From assembly GCA_902491475.1 (NCBI GenBank), contig CABUHY010000001.1:1-64000 (forward strand): a stretch of 64,000 nt of DNA. Reading direction: 5' to 3'. The notes under the pieces are model-generated. The model saw only the letters and a program-made list of their open reading frames with translations. It was not told the DNA's origin and ran no database searches. The translations under genes were made by a program, and so were the position numbers. Origin of the DNA: an uncultured Eubacteriales bacterium (GTDB taxonomy: Bacteria; Bacillota; Clostridia; Oscillospirales; Acutalibacteraceae). Numbering within the stretch: the first letter of the stretch is position 1; every line of letters begins with the position of its first letter. Shown in pieces: positions 50,139 to 59,784 of this stretch.

Positions 50139-50388
50139 CCTTTTCAGTTTCGCTTTTTTCTTGCTTACTCAACAAATTTGTAATACTTATAAGCTTGTCG
50201 TCATCCGTATTTACGAACTTATCGATGGCATACTCGACGGTTTTTGCGAGATTCAGATTGACAAGCTTTGTATTATTCGGTTTTTCGCCGTATTTCTTTG
50301 CAAGCTTATTTGCACTTATCATAACGCCTGCGACCGTTGTGCCCGCAAGTGCGGTTCCGAATAAATTTGCCCATTTACCTTTTCTCAT
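50134..50388 (-). CDS. Small hypothetical protein with a hydrophobic N-terminus, 84 aa
   Basis: A basic start (MRKGKWANLF) and one hydrophobic helix (GTALAGTTVAGVMISANKLA) are followed by a charged helical tail ending in KQEKSETEKE. I do not recognise the family. AGGTGAT-type sequence precedes the ATG. It lies 28 bases downstream of the radA-operon gene at 50417-51160 on the same strand and may be its last gene. Confidence 0.6.
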   Translation of the reverse strand: MRKGKWANLFGTALAGTTVAGVMISANKLAKKYGEKPNNTKLVNLNLAKTVEYAIDKFVNTDDDKLISITNLLSKQEKSETEKE

Positions 50389-50416
50389 ATAACATCACCT
50401 TTCGGCTTTATAAAGT

Positions 50417-51160
50417 CTAATCATTTTCAAAAATCGGAATAAAGCTTCCTATATCGCAAGGTCTGCCGTTTCCGAGGTTTAACAAATCAATTTTGTAATT
50501 TCCGCAAAAAGCTTTTATATCTTCATAGCTTTTGTGTTCCTTTGCATTTCCGAAAAAAGCAAGAACATTTTCAGAAATCTTTGAGCAGGCGCCGCCGATA
50601 AATCCGTAGTCGTATCCGTCGAGAGCCACACTCCCCTTTTGAACCTCTAAAACATCGTATTTTGCGTTTTTGAGTGCTATGGAGATTGATTTATCGTCGG
50701 TTATAAAAGCGCCGTCCGCAACGGGACACAGCGAACATTTGGTGTATCCCTGCCGTGTATTGATAACATTTTTGCCTTTACACAGTTCTTTGATTTTATC
50801 GGACACAATGCCGAAATTACATATCAAATCGCTTCGGTTACATACGCAGTTAAGCCTGCAATCCTCAGGGTAATCGTTTCCCAATGCTTCGTCAATAGGA
50901 TAACATTTACAGCCGAGTTTTTCAAGTGTTGTTTTAAGCTTAACCTGTGCTTTTGTGAGTAAGACCTCACCGTTGCCGATGTAATTTACACATAAATCGG
51001 CGTGGAAACGGACGGGCTTCGGAACATTTTGTTCGCAGTCCGTTATAACAACCTGTATTCCGAGAAGTTCAAGCTCAGCTTTATATTTTTCGATACCCTT
51101 GCCCGCAACGCCCAAGGTTACATTATTTTCGGGCAAATACGGCGTCTTAATAAACTTCAT
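50417..51160 (-). CDS. DUF6873-like protein, 247 aa
   Basis: Resembles the DUF6873 'GME-fold' family seen next to radA in Clostridia: KTPYLPENNVTLGVAGKGIE, HADLCVNYIGNGEVLLTKAQ, VINTRQGYTKCSLCPVADG, DYGFIGGACSKIS. The repeated beta-alpha units and a CSLC pair are the visible features. No function is known. It is four bases from radA and so co-translated. Confidence 0.7.
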   Translation of the reverse strand: MKFIKTPYLPENNVTLGVAGKGIEKYKAELELLGIQVVITDCEQNVPKPVRFHADLCVNYIGNGEVLLTKAQVKLKTTLEKLGCKCYPIDEALGNDYPEDCRLNCVCNRSDLICNFGIVSDKIKELCKGKNVINTRQGYTKCSLCPVADGAFITDDKSISIALKNAKYDVLEVQKGSVALDGYDYGFIGGACSKISENVLAFFGNAKEHKSYEDIKAFCGNYKIDLLNLGNGRPCDIGSFIPIFEND

Positions 51161-51163
51161 AAT

Positions 51164-52540
51164 TTAATCCATTATGGCTTGAAAAGCCTGTCTTATATTG
51201 CTAACGCCCACAACCTCGATGTTTTCCGTAAGCTTGTTGCGGATTTTCTCAAGATTGTATTTAGGAATTACGCATTTTCTGAAGCCTAATTTTGCCGCCT
51301 CTCTGATGCGCTGCTCACAGGAATTTACGGCTCTGATTTCGCCGCCGAGACCGATTTCCCCGAACGCCAGCAAGTCCTCCGGAACGGCATAGTCCTTTAA
51401 GCTTGACACAATCGCAAGCGCAACGGACAAATCAGCGGCAGGTTCATCGATTTTAAGACCGCCGATTATATTTATATAGCAATCCATATTTCCGATAAAG
51501 TACCCTGCCCTCTTTTCGAGCACGGCGATAAGCATTGCCATACGGTTGTAATCTATACCCGTCGCCATTCTCCTCGGAGTGCCGAAGCCCGTAGGCGTAA
51601 CAAGGCTCTGAACCTCAGCCATAATGGGTCTTGTACCCTCCATAACGCAGGCGATACAGCTTCCCGAGGTGTTTTTGGGCTTGCCCGAAATCAGCATCAT
51701 TGAGGGATTGCTGACCTCCGTAAGACCTATGTCCTGCATTTCAAACATACCTATTTCATTTGTGGAACCGAACCTGTTTTTAACGGCTCTTAAAATCCTG
51801 TATGAGAAGTTCCTGTCGCCCTCGATATACAAAACGGCGTCAACGATATGCTCGAGCACCTTGGGTCCTGCAATATTGCCGTCCTTGTTGACATGTCCGA
51901 CAATAATCATGGGAATATTGAGTGTTTTTGCCGTCCTCATAAACATATTTGTGGTTTCACGCACCTGGGTTATACTGCCCGTTGACGAGCTTAACTCTGC
52001 GATATTCATTGTCTGAATTGAGTCAATCATAACAAGGTCGGGCTTTTCCGAGGCGATAACCTCGCATATGTACTGTGCGTCGGTTTCACACAAAACCGAC
52101 AGGTTGTCCGACTTTACATTAAGCCTTGTTGCTCTCAATTTTATCTGATGCGCCGATTCCTCTCCCGAGACATAGAGAATTTTAAGCGTCTTTCCGAGAT
52201 GCTCGCAAATTTGCAAAAGTAAGGTTGATTTACCTATACCCGGGTCGCCGCTCAAAAGCACGATTGAGCCCTTTACAAGTCCGCCGCCGAGAACACGGTT
52301 AAGCTCGTTAAGTCCTGTGTCAAAGCGGTGCTCCGTATCGGCCTTTATTTCGTTCAAAGCATATACCCTGCTCCTGTTTCCGGAAAGAAAGGCGGAAGAG
52401 GCTTTGGGCGTTGAAGCGGCAGAGCGTACCTCCTCTTCGAGTGTACTCCACTCCTTGCAGTTCGGGCACTGACCGAACCATTTTGAATATTCGTGTCCGC
52501 AAGCAGAGCAGACATAGACAGACTTGACTTTTCCTGCCAT
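51164..52540 (-). CDS. radA: DNA repair protein RadA
   Basis: RecA-like branch-migration ATPase. It has an N-terminal zinc finger (CSACGHEYSKWFGQCPNC), Walker A LLSGDPGIGKSTLLLQI, Walker B DLVMIDSIQTM, the RadA KNRFGSTNEIGMF motif, and a Lon-protease-like C-terminal domain (CYINIIGGLKIDEPAADL). ATG 52540 with GGAAG upstream; length 458. The operon is cwlD-radA-DUF6873. Confidence 0.96.
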   Translation of the reverse strand: MAGKVKSVYVCSACGHEYSKWFGQCPNCKEWSTLEEEVRSAASTPKASSAFLSGNRSRVYALNEIKADTEHRFDTGLNELNRVLGGGLVKGSIVLLSGDPGIGKSTLLLQICEHLGKTLKILYVSGEESAHQIKLRATRLNVKSDNLSVLCETDAQYICEVIASEKPDLVMIDSIQTMNIAELSSSTGSITQVRETTNMFMRTAKTLNIPMIIVGHVNKDGNIAGPKVLEHIVDAVLYIEGDRNFSYRILRAVKNRFGSTNEIGMFEMQDIGLTEVSNPSMMLISGKPKNTSGSCIACVMEGTRPIMAEVQSLVTPTGFGTPRRMATGIDYNRMAMLIAVLEKRAGYFIGNMDCYINIIGGLKIDEPAADLSVALAIVSSLKDYAVPEDLLAFGEIGLGGEIRAVNSCEQRIREAAKLGFRKCVIPKYNLEKIRNKLTENIEVVGVSNIRQAFQAIMD

Positions 52541-52542
52541 AA

Positions 52543-53259
52543 TCAACTTCCTTTGTTTACATAGTTAAGAATACCGTCGGCAACCGAAAACGCCATTTTG
52601 CGCTGATATTCTTCGTTTTTAAGAAATTCCAAATCGCTGTAATTTGTTATAAATCCGCATTCGACCAAAACTGCGGGCTTTTTTGCGTAATAGAGCAGAT
52701 AAACGCTTTTACCGCATTCTTTTATCTGCCGTTCGTTATTACTTTGAAGCAACGAGACAACACTTTGCTGAATTTCGTCTGCAAGCAGCTTGCTCTCCTG
52801 TGTGTTCGGCGAATAAAACACCTGCGTTCCCCAATATTTTGAGCTGTTATATGAGTTTTGATGTATGCTTATGAAAACGCAGTTATCGGTATTTTCCATA
52901 ACGCTCATTCTGTTGTGAATATCGGAAACCTTGATTTCCCTGACCGTCTTTGCGCTTTCCGAATGAACCGAACGGTCGTCCTCTCTTATCATAACGGTGT
53001 TAAAGCCGTAGGACTTCAGTATTTCGTTAAGATACAAGGATATTTCAAGGTTTATATCCTTTTCGGGAGTGCCGTCGGCGCCGATAGCTCCGCCGTCAAT
53101 TCCGCCGTGCCCAGCATCGATTATAAAGGTCGGCTTAGTGTCTGTTCCCGCCGCACCCTGAACATGCTTTCCGAACTCAATGTTGAGAAACACAAACATC
53201 ATAGCGGAAATAATCAGCACAAGCACGAAAAAAGAGAAAAATTTGCCGATAATTTTCAA
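52543..53259 (-). CDS. cwlD: N-acetylmuramoyl-L-alanine amidase, CwlD-like
   Basis: Signal/anchor helix FFSFFVLVLIISAMMFVFL, then an Amidase_3 domain: IIDAGHGGIDGGAIG (zinc His), KDINLEISLYLNEIL (zinc Glu), DNCVFISIHQNSYNSSKYWG (zinc His) and AVLVECGFITNYSDLE (catalytic Glu). At 238 aa with a single anchor it fits CwlD, which makes muramic lactam in spore cortex. It lies three bases from radA. Confidence 0.88.
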   Translation of the reverse strand: MKIIGKFFSFFVLVLIISAMMFVFLNIEFGKHVQGAAGTDTKPTFIIDAGHGGIDGGAIGADGTPEKDINLEISLYLNEILKSYGFNTVMIREDDRSVHSESAKTVREIKVSDIHNRMSVMENTDNCVFISIHQNSYNSSKYWGTQVFYSPNTQESKLLADEIQQSVVSLLQSNNERQIKECGKSVYLLYYAKKPAVLVECGFITNYSDLEFLKNEEYQRKMAFSVADGILNYVNKGS

Positions 53260-53343
53260 AATACCATCTCCTATATTATATAACCCGCAGGTGTTTATTT
53301 CAAGATAAACCTACTTTAATATTTATGAAATAATATTCCGAAA

Positions 53344-53376
53344 ATGCAAAAGAGGCTGTAATAAATTACAGCCTCC
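53344..53376 (-). terminator. Intrinsic terminator after ilvE
   Basis: GAGGCTGTAA / TTACAGCCTC stem (53352-53375), followed on the minus strand by TTTTGC, 17 bases past the ilvE stop. Confidence 0.85.
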
Positions 53377-53392
53377 GTAATATTGCTTAATT

Positions 53393-54457
53393 TCAGTCGA
53401 TAGGATAGGTCCAACCGAACTTATCTTCAATCTTGCCCCACTGAATACCTGTAAGCGTATCGTAAAGATGCTGAGTAACCTCGCCGATTTTTCCGCCGTT
53501 TACGGTGTATTTCATATCCTTGTAGCAAAGCTCGCCTATCGGAGAAACAACAGCCGCGGTGCCTGTGCCCCAAGCCTCTTCAAGAGTGCCGTCTTCCATA
53601 GCCTTTGCAAGCTCGTCAACGGAAATTCTTCTCTCAACAACCTTGTAGCCCTCGCTTCTGAGAACCTCAAGGCAGGATTTTCTTGTGATACCGGGAAGAA
53701 TTGAGCCTGTAAGCATAGGAACAACGATTTCGCCGTTTATCTTGAACATTACATTCATTGCGCCGACTTCCTCGATATACTTTCTTTCTACGCCGTCAAG
53801 CCAAAGAACCTGCGAATAGCCTTTCTTTTCGGCTCTTTCGCCTGCTCTGTTTGAAGCCGCATAGTTACCGCCGCACTTAGCTTCGCCTGTGCCGCCGACA
53901 ACCGCACGGACATCCTCCGATTCAATCATAATCTTAACGGGGTTAATTCCCTCTTTATAATAAGAGCCTACGGGAGACGCAATAATCATAAATGTTGCGT
54001 TGTGAACAGCATGTACGCCGAGAGACTCGTCGTTACCGAACATAAACGGACGGATATAAAGAGATGTGCCCTCTGCCGACGGAGTCCAATCCTGCTCTGT
54101 TTCAACAAACTTTGTGTATATTTCCAATGCCATATCCTCGGGAATCTGCGGAAGGCAAAGACGCTCGGCGGAGTTATTCATTCTTCTGATGTTCTCAATC
54201 GGTCTGAAAAGCTGAACCTTGCCGTCTGCTCTTCTGTATGCTTTAAGTCCCTCGAAAATCTCCGAGCCGTAATGAAGGCAGGTTGACGCGGGATGAATGG
54301 AAAGATAGCCGAAAGGTACTATTCTTGCATTCTGCCAGCCTGTTTCGCTGTTCCAGTCCATCATAAACATATGGTCTGTGAAAATTTTACCGAAGCCGAG
54401 AGTTGACGGGTCGGGCTTCTCTTTAAGCGGTTGCGCTTTCGTAAATTTAATTTCCAT
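53393..54457 (-). CDS. ilvE: Branched-chain amino acid aminotransferase (type II)
   Basis: A fold-type IV PLP enzyme, similar to the longer eukaryote-like BCATs: GFGKIFTDHMFMMDW, FEGLKAYRRADGKVQLFRP, LYIRPFMFGNDESLGV, VLWLDGVERKYIEEVGAMNV (PLP Lys) and EEAWGTGTAAVVSPIGEL. ATG 54457 with AAGGAGG upstream gives 354 aa. It is the last gene of the arginine run, 31 bases after argF. Whether arginine controls it depends on read-through from the argC promoter. Confidence 0.95.
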   Translation of the reverse strand: MEIKFTKAQPLKEKPDPSTLGFGKIFTDHMFMMDWNSETGWQNARIVPFGYLSIHPASTCLHYGSEIFEGLKAYRRADGKVQLFRPIENIRRMNNSAERLCLPQIPEDMALEIYTKFVETEQDWTPSAEGTSLYIRPFMFGNDESLGVHAVHNATFMIIASPVGSYYKEGINPVKIMIESEDVRAVVGGTGEAKCGGNYAASNRAGERAEKKGYSQVLWLDGVERKYIEEVGAMNVMFKINGEIVVPMLTGSILPGITRKSCLEVLRSEGYKVVERRISVDELAKAMEDGTLEEAWGTGTAAVVSPIGELCYKDMKYTVNGGKIGEVTQHLYDTLTGIQWGKIEDKFGWTYPID

Positions 54458-54488
54458 AAAATTGCCTCCTTGATGTAGCAATAAAAAA

Positions 54489-55475
54489 TTACATAAGTGT
54501 TTTTGCCATAACGGCTTTTATAGTGTGCATACGGTTCTCCGCCTCGTCAAAAACGATTGAAGCGTCGCTTTCAAACACTTCGTCGGTAACCTCCATGCAG
54601 TCGAGACCGAATTTTTCAAAAATCTGCTTTCCAGTGGTTGTTTTAAGGTCGTGGAATGCGGGCAGACAGTGCATAAACTTACACTGCGGACCTGCATTGT
54701 CCATAAGCTTTTTGTCAACACGGTACGGAGAAAGCTCTTCAATTCTCTTTGCCCATACCTCGTCAGGCTCACCCATTGAAACCCAAACATCGGTATAAAT
54801 GACATCCGCACTTTTTGTTGCGGTCATCGGGTCCTCGATAAATTCAAGAACAGCGCCTGTTTCTGCAGCGATTTTCTCACATTCCTTTATAAGCTCTGCG
54901 TTCGGGAAATATTCTTTCGGCGCACAAGCGACAAAATGCATACCCATCTTGGCACAACCGACCATCAATGAGTTACCCATATTATATCTCGCATCGCCCA
55001 TATATACAAGCTTTTTTCCCCAAAGAGTACCGAAATGCTCTTTAATTGTGAGGAAATCCGCAAGAATCTGCGTCGGATGAAATTCGTTTGTAAGTCCGTT
55101 CCAGACGGGAATACCCGCATATTCCGCAAGCTCTTCGACAATTTCCTGACCGAAGCCCCTGTATTCTATACCGTCAAACATTCTGCCGAGAACCCTTGCG
55201 GTGTCGGGAATGCTTTCCTTTTTGCCTATTTGTGAGCTTTTCGGGTCAAGGTAAACAGCGTGCATACCGAGGTCGTTTGCCGCAACCTCAAAGGAACAGC
55301 GGGTTCTTGTGCTTGTTTTTTCAAAAATCAAAGCGATGTTTTTACCCTCTAAAATTTTGTGGGGAATACCTGCTTTTTTCTCCGCTTTAAGCTTTGCGGC
55401 ACAATCGAGAAATTCATTTATTTCTTCGGGTGTAAAATCAAGCAGTTTCAAAAAGTTTCTGTTTTTTAACGACAT
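54489..55475 (-). CDS. argF: Ornithine carbamoyltransferase
   Basis: The carbamoyl-phosphate motif STRTRCSFEVAANDLG is preceded by FEKT. Further motifs are FHPTQILADFLTIKEHFG, YMGDARYNMGNSLM and MHCLPAFHD (ornithine-side HCLP). Length 328 is normal. ATG 55475 is preferred, with GGAGTG upstream. It makes citrulline from ornithine. Confidence 0.97.
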   Translation of the reverse strand: MSLKNRNFLKLLDFTPEEINEFLDCAAKLKAEKKAGIPHKILEGKNIALIFEKTSTRTRCSFEVAANDLGMHAVYLDPKSSQIGKKESIPDTARVLGRMFDGIEYRGFGQEIVEELAEYAGIPVWNGLTNEFHPTQILADFLTIKEHFGTLWGKKLVYMGDARYNMGNSLMVGCAKMGMHFVACAPKEYFPNAELIKECEKIAAETGAVLEFIEDPMTATKSADVIYTDVWVSMGEPDEVWAKRIEELSPYRVDKKLMDNAGPQCKFMHCLPAFHDLKTTTGKQIFEKFGLDCMEVTDEVFESDASIVFDEAENRMHTIKAVMAKTLM

Positions 55476-55484
55476 AAGCACTCC

Positions 55485-56648
55485 TTATTCCTTGCAGGCG
55501 TTTTTGATGATTTCGACGGCTTTTTTAAGTTCGTTAAAAGGTATGTTAAGCGCGGGCAGCAACCGAAGCTTGTCCTTTGCGCTCAAGCACAAAACGCCGT
55601 TATCCATACATATTTTAATGACTTCCGCAACGGGCTTTGCGGTTTTGACGCCTATCATAAGACCCATACCGCTGACACGCTCGACGCCGTCCGCCGACGA
55701 AAGCTCGTCAAATATATATTTGCTTTTTTCACGAACTTGTGAGAGAAGCGTATCGTCAATTCTTTTTACAATACTTACGGCCGCAGCACAGCTTACGGGA
55801 TTTCCGCCGAAGGTTGAGCCGTTGTCGCCGTATGAGAAAATGTCCTGTACCTTTTCGCCGAGAAGCGTTGCGCCTATCGGTAAGCCGCCTGCAAGACCCT
55901 TTGCGGTCGAAACAACATCAGGCTCAACACCGTAGTTCATAAACGAATAGAACTTTCCGCTTCTTCCGTTGCCGCTCTGAACCTCGTCAACGATAAACAC
56001 AAGGTCGTTTTCCTTGCAATACGAGTCAATGCACTTTACAAATTCGGCGTCGAGAGCCTCAACTCCGCCCTCACCCTGAATACATTCAATCATAACGCCC
56101 GCAATTTTGTTCTCCGAAGCAGTTTTAAGAAAAGCGTCGCAATCGTTTGCGGGAACATGTAAAAAGCCATCGGTAAGCGGTGTGAAAAGCTTATGAAAGC
56201 AATCCTGACCCGTTGCGGCAAGAGTCGTGAGCGTTCTGCCGTGGAAGCTGTTTACAAGGGTTATTATCTTATAATAATCCTCGCCCTTGTGCTCGCTTGC
56301 ATACTTTCTTGCAACCTTAATTGCACACTCGTTGGCTTCGGCACCCGAATTTGAAAAGAAAACCTTTTTCATTCCGCTCTTTTCGCACAAAGCCTGCGCC
56401 AAATCCGCACAGGGCTCGGTGTAATACAAATTCGAGGTGTGCTGAACCTTGTTAATCTGGTCGATAACGGCATTTTTCCATTCGTCGTCGGAAATTCCGA
56501 ACGAGGTAACGCCGATACCCGAACCCATATCGATATATTCTTTTCCGTTGACATCGGTTAGCACAGAGCCTTTTCCCGAAACAATTTCAACGGGAAAACG
56601 CTTGTATGTGCCTGCGACATATTTTTCATCGGTACTTTTAATACTCAT
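55485..56648 (-). CDS. argD: Acetylornithine aminotransferase
   Basis: Class-III PLP aminotransferase: IDMGSGIGVTSFG, FFSNSGAEANECAIKVARKY, VNSFHGRTLTTLAATGQ, LVFIVDEVQSGNGRSGKF, VVSTAKGLAGGLPIGATL (PLP Lys) and GSTFGGNPVSCAAAVSI. Length 387 is standard. Its start overlaps the argB stop by four bases. Confidence 0.96.
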   Translation of the reverse strand: MSIKSTDEKYVAGTYKRFPVEIVSGKGSVLTDVNGKEYIDMGSGIGVTSFGISDDEWKNAVIDQINKVQHTSNLYYTEPCADLAQALCEKSGMKKVFFSNSGAEANECAIKVARKYASEHKGEDYYKIITLVNSFHGRTLTTLAATGQDCFHKLFTPLTDGFLHVPANDCDAFLKTASENKIAGVMIECIQGEGGVEALDAEFVKCIDSYCKENDLVFIVDEVQSGNGRSGKFYSFMNYGVEPDVVSTAKGLAGGLPIGATLLGEKVQDIFSYGDNGSTFGGNPVSCAAAVSIVKRIDDTLLSQVREKSKYIFDELSSADGVERVSGMGLMIGVKTAKPVAEVIKICMDNGVLCLSAKDKLRLLPALNIPFNELKKAVEIIKNACKE

Positions 56649-57514
56649 TTTTTAACACCCGTAACCATGGTACCTGCACCCTCGTCGGTAAGCAATTCCA
56701 TAAGAATCGAGTGCGGAACGGTACCGTTCATTATAATAACATTTTTAACACCCTTGTTAATGGCTTCGATACAGCAATCAACCTTGGGAATCATTCCTCC
56801 CGAAATTATACCGCTGTCGTAAAGCTTTTCGGCTTCCAAAAGATCTATTTCGGGAATAAGCGACGACGGGTCGTCCTTGTCTTTCAAAACGCCTGCGATG
56901 TCGGTCATCATAATAAGTCTTTCCGCACCGAGAGCGCCTGCGATATAAGCCGCCGCAGTGTCGCCGTTGATATTGTAGGTATTGCCGTCCTTATCACAGC
57001 CGAGCGTTGAAATAACGGGAATGTATCCCTTTTCAAGCAGGTCGAGAACGGGAGCAATGTTGATTTTGGAAATCTCGCCGACATAACCTAACTTCTCGTC
57101 CTTTGTTTTGGACTCTATAAGCCTGCCGTCCATACCCGAAATGCCCATTGCCTTGCCGCCTAACATTTCAAGGAGATTGACAAGGGTCTTGTTGACCTTA
57201 CCGGCAAGCACCATCTGGACAATGTCAACCGTTTCCTTATCGGTAACACGCAGACCGTCGATAAATTCGGGCTCTTTGCCGAGCTTATCCATCATATCGC
57301 TGATTTCGGGTCCGCCGCCGTGGACGAGCACGATTTTAACGCCGATAAGCCACAAAAGGACTATATCCTGCATAACCTGCTGTTTAAGATGTTCGTTTAT
57401 CATAGCGTTGCCGCCGTATTTTACGACTACGATTTTGCCGTTATATCTTTTAATATACGGCAAAGCCGCTGTCAGGACTTCGGCACGCTCGGAATTTGAA
57501 AACTTTTCTTCCAT
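56645..57514 (-). CDS. argB: Acetylglutamate kinase
   Basis: Amino-acid kinase fold: KIVVVKYGGNAMINE, LVHGGGPEISDMMDKLG, VLAGKVNKTLVNLL, INGDTAAAYIAGALGAERLI and GGMIPKVDCCIEAINKGV. At 289 aa it has no ArgA fusion. The start is ATG 57514. It phosphorylates N-acetylglutamate, probably feedback-inhibited by arginine as in cyclic-pathway organisms with ArgJ. Confidence 0.96.
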   Translation of the reverse strand: MEEKFSNSERAEVLTAALPYIKRYNGKIVVVKYGGNAMINEHLKQQVMQDIVLLWLIGVKIVLVHGGGPEISDMMDKLGKEPEFIDGLRVTDKETVDIVQMVLAGKVNKTLVNLLEMLGGKAMGISGMDGRLIESKTKDEKLGYVGEISKINIAPVLDLLEKGYIPVISTLGCDKDGNTYNINGDTAAAYIAGALGAERLIMMTDIAGVLKDKDDPSSLIPEIDLLEAEKLYDSGIISGGMIPKVDCCIEAINKGVKNVIIMNGTVPHSILMELLTDEGAGTMVTGVKK

Positions 57515-57527
57515 ATCTGCCTCCGAC

Positions 57528-58742
57528 TTATGTTCTGTAATCGCCGTTTATCTTAACATAATCATATGTAAGGTCACAGCCCCACGCAACGGACGAAACC
57601 TCGCCGCTGTTGAGATTTACAAGGATTTCAATTTCCTTTTCAAGCAAAATTTCCTTTGCCTTTTCCTCGGAAAATTCAATTCCCGAACCGTTTTCACAGA
57701 CAGAAATCGTTCCAGCCTTGCTCTTGAAAGCAACATCGATTTTCGTAACATCGACATCGGCGCCGCTGTAGCCTATTGCACAGAGCACCCTGCCCCAGTT
57801 TGCGTCCGAACCGAACATTGCCGCCTTGAGAAGGCTTGAGCAGACAACGCTCTTTGCAATCGTTTTTGCGGTTTCGAGGTCTTTAGCGCCGCTTACCTTA
57901 CATTCAAGAAGCTTTGTGGCACCCTCACCGTCGCCTGCAATTTCCCTGCAAAGGTTTACGGTTACTGTGTTAAGAGCTTTCATAAACACGGAAAAGGCTT
58001 CGTTTTCCTCTGTGATTTCTTTATTACCCGCAAGGCCGTTTGCAAGCACCGTTACCATATCGTTGGTGGAAGTGTCGCCGTCAATACTGAGCATATTGAA
58101 AGTGTTCTTAATATCATTTGAAAGCGCCTTTTTGAGCATTTTTGAGGAAATGGCAACATCCGATGTGATAAATACAAGCATAGTAGCCATATTCGGGTGT
58201 ATCATACCGCTGCCCTTGGCAATTCCGCCGATACGGCAGGTCTTACCGTCCAATTCAAATTCAACCGCAATTTCCTTTTGATGCGTGTCGGTTGTCATAA
58301 TGCCCTCGCTTGCCGCAGACGAGCCGTCGTAAGAAAGACCGTCAGCCAGTTCGGGTATGCCTGCCTTTATGGGCTCAATGTTAAGCGGTTGACCGATTAC
58401 GCCCGTTGAAGCGACAACAACATCGTTTGAAGAAATTCCGAGCTTATCCGCTACAAGGTCGCTCATTTTTTCCGCAATCATAATGCCGTCGGCATTGCAG
58501 GTGTTGGCGTTTCCGCTGTTGCAGATGACCGCCTGAGCCACACCGTTTTCAAGATGCTTCTTTGTAACGGTAAGGGGTGCACCCTTTACAAGGTTTGTGG
58601 TGTAAACCGCCGCCGCACTTGCGGGAACCTCGCTGAAAATAAGGGACAAATCCTTTTTATCCCTGTTCTTACGGATACCGCAATGTATTCCGTTAGCTTT
58701 ATATCCTTTAGCGGCACAGACGCCGCCGTGTATAATTTCCAT
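57528..58742 (-). CDS. argJ: Glutamate N-acetyltransferase / amino-acid acetyltransferase ArgJ
   Basis: An Ntn-type autoprocessing enzyme. VICNSGNANTCNADG, GIAKGSGMIHPNMATMLVFI (the cleavage site lies between Ala and Thr in MATML), TSTNDMVTVLANG and FGSDANWGRVLCAIGYSG are family hallmarks. ATG 58742 with GAGGTAAAT upstream gives 404 aa. It recycles acetyl groups from acetylornithine to glutamate. Confidence 0.96.
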   Translation of the reverse strand: MEIIHGGVCAAKGYKANGIHCGIRKNRDKKDLSLIFSEVPASAAAVYTTNLVKGAPLTVTKKHLENGVAQAVICNSGNANTCNADGIMIAEKMSDLVADKLGISSNDVVVASTGVIGQPLNIEPIKAGIPELADGLSYDGSSAASEGIMTTDTHQKEIAVEFELDGKTCRIGGIAKGSGMIHPNMATMLVFITSDVAISSKMLKKALSNDIKNTFNMLSIDGDTSTNDMVTVLANGLAGNKEITEENEAFSVFMKALNTVTVNLCREIAGDGEGATKLLECKVSGAKDLETAKTIAKSVVCSSLLKAAMFGSDANWGRVLCAIGYSGADVDVTKIDVAFKSKAGTISVCENGSGIEFSEEKAKEILLEKEIEILVNLNSGEVSSVAWGCDLTYDYVKINGDYRT

Positions 58743-58749
58743 ATTTACC

Positions 58750-59673
58750 TCACAGACTGAGACCCGTCGTTTCATCAACGCCCAGGACAATATTCATATT
58801 TTGGATAGCGGCACCCGAAGCACCTTTACCCAAGTTGTCATATCTTGCACAAAGCGTAACACGCTCGTCATTGCCGAAAACCGAAAGCTGCATACTGTCT
58901 TTGCCTGACAGCACCGCCGCCGACAAAAATCCGTTTTCATCGGAGCAGTCGCAATATCGGACGATTTCGGTGTTGTAGTAATCCGAATAAATCTTCTTTA
59001 TATCGTCAACGCAACCGTTGATTTGCGAAGCGAAAAGCGGAACCGTAACCTCCATACCCGAATAAAAATCGGATACTATGGGGCAAAAGACAGGCGAAGT
59101 GTTTATCATCGCCGTTTTAACCATTTCGGGCAAATGCTTATGCATCTGCGAAAGTCCGTACATTCTCGGAGCGGTAAGCAATTCGTCAAGCTCGTCCGCC
59201 TCGTATTCGGCAATCATTTTCTTGCCGCCGCCCGAATATCCCGTAACGGAAAAGGCCGAAAGCTCGCAATCCGCCGAAATAATTCCATGCTCGACAAGCG
59301 GTCTTATAAGCGCTATAAATCCGCTTGCGTGACAGCCCGGATTTGCAATCCGTTTGGAATTTTTGATTTTTTCATGCAATCCCGAAAGCTCGGGAAAGCC
59401 ATATGCCCACTCGGGATTTGTTCTGTGAGCGGTCGAAGTGTCGATAACAACCGTGTTTTCGTTTTCGATAAGCGATACCGCTTCAACAGCCGCCGCATCG
59501 GGCAGACACAAAAAAGAAATATCGGAGCTGTTAAGAGCTTCTTTTCTGTAATTTATATCTTTTCGGTGCTCATCGGATAAAGTCATCAAAGATATATCTT
59601 TTCTTTTAGCAAGACGGTCATAGATGCGAAGCCCCGTTGTGCCTGCACTGCCGTCGATAAATACTTTAGTCAT
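58750..59673 (-). CDS. argC: N-acetyl-gamma-glutamyl-phosphate reductase
   Basis: Type-2-like ArgC: KVFIDGSAGTTGLRIYDRL, IANPGCHASGFIALIRPL (catalytic Cys) and FSVTGYSGGGKKMIAEYE. The C-terminal LCARYDNLGKGASGAAIQNM is also typical. ATG 59673 with GAGGTGAAT gives 307 aa. It is the first gene of the arginine operon, directly after the ARG box. Confidence 0.95.
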   Translation of the reverse strand: MTKVFIDGSAGTTGLRIYDRLAKRKDISLMTLSDEHRKDINYRKEALNSSDISFLCLPDAAAVEAVSLIENENTVVIDTSTAHRTNPEWAYGFPELSGLHEKIKNSKRIANPGCHASGFIALIRPLVEHGIISADCELSAFSVTGYSGGGKKMIAEYEADELDELLTAPRMYGLSQMHKHLPEMVKTAMINTSPVFCPIVSDFYSGMEVTVPLFASQINGCVDDIKKIYSDYYNTEIVRYCDCSDENGFLSAAVLSGKDSMQLSVFGNDERVTLCARYDNLGKGASGAAIQNMNIVLGVDETTGLSL

Positions 59674-59693
59674 ATTCACCTCAAATGTATAAT

Positions 59694-59711
59694 TATGAAT
59701 AAATATGCATA
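59694..59711 (-). promoter_or_regulatory. ARG box (ArgR/AhrC operator)
   Basis: TATGAATAAATATGCATA is a near-palindrome close to the Firmicute ARG-box pattern TGAATaaawATTCA. It sits one base downstream of the -10 box, over the expected transcription start, as in repressed arg promoters. Confidence 0.75.
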
Positions 59712-59712
59712 G

Positions 59713-59741
59713 ATTATACATTTAATAATCGTTCAAGTCAA
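59713..59741 (-). promoter_or_regulatory. Promoter of the arginine operon
   Basis: On the minus strand, TTGACT (59741-59736), 17 bases, TATAAT (59718-59713). Confidence 0.85.
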
Positions 59742-59784
59742 GGCTTTTATACATAAAAGTGAAATAAAATTCACTCAATATACA

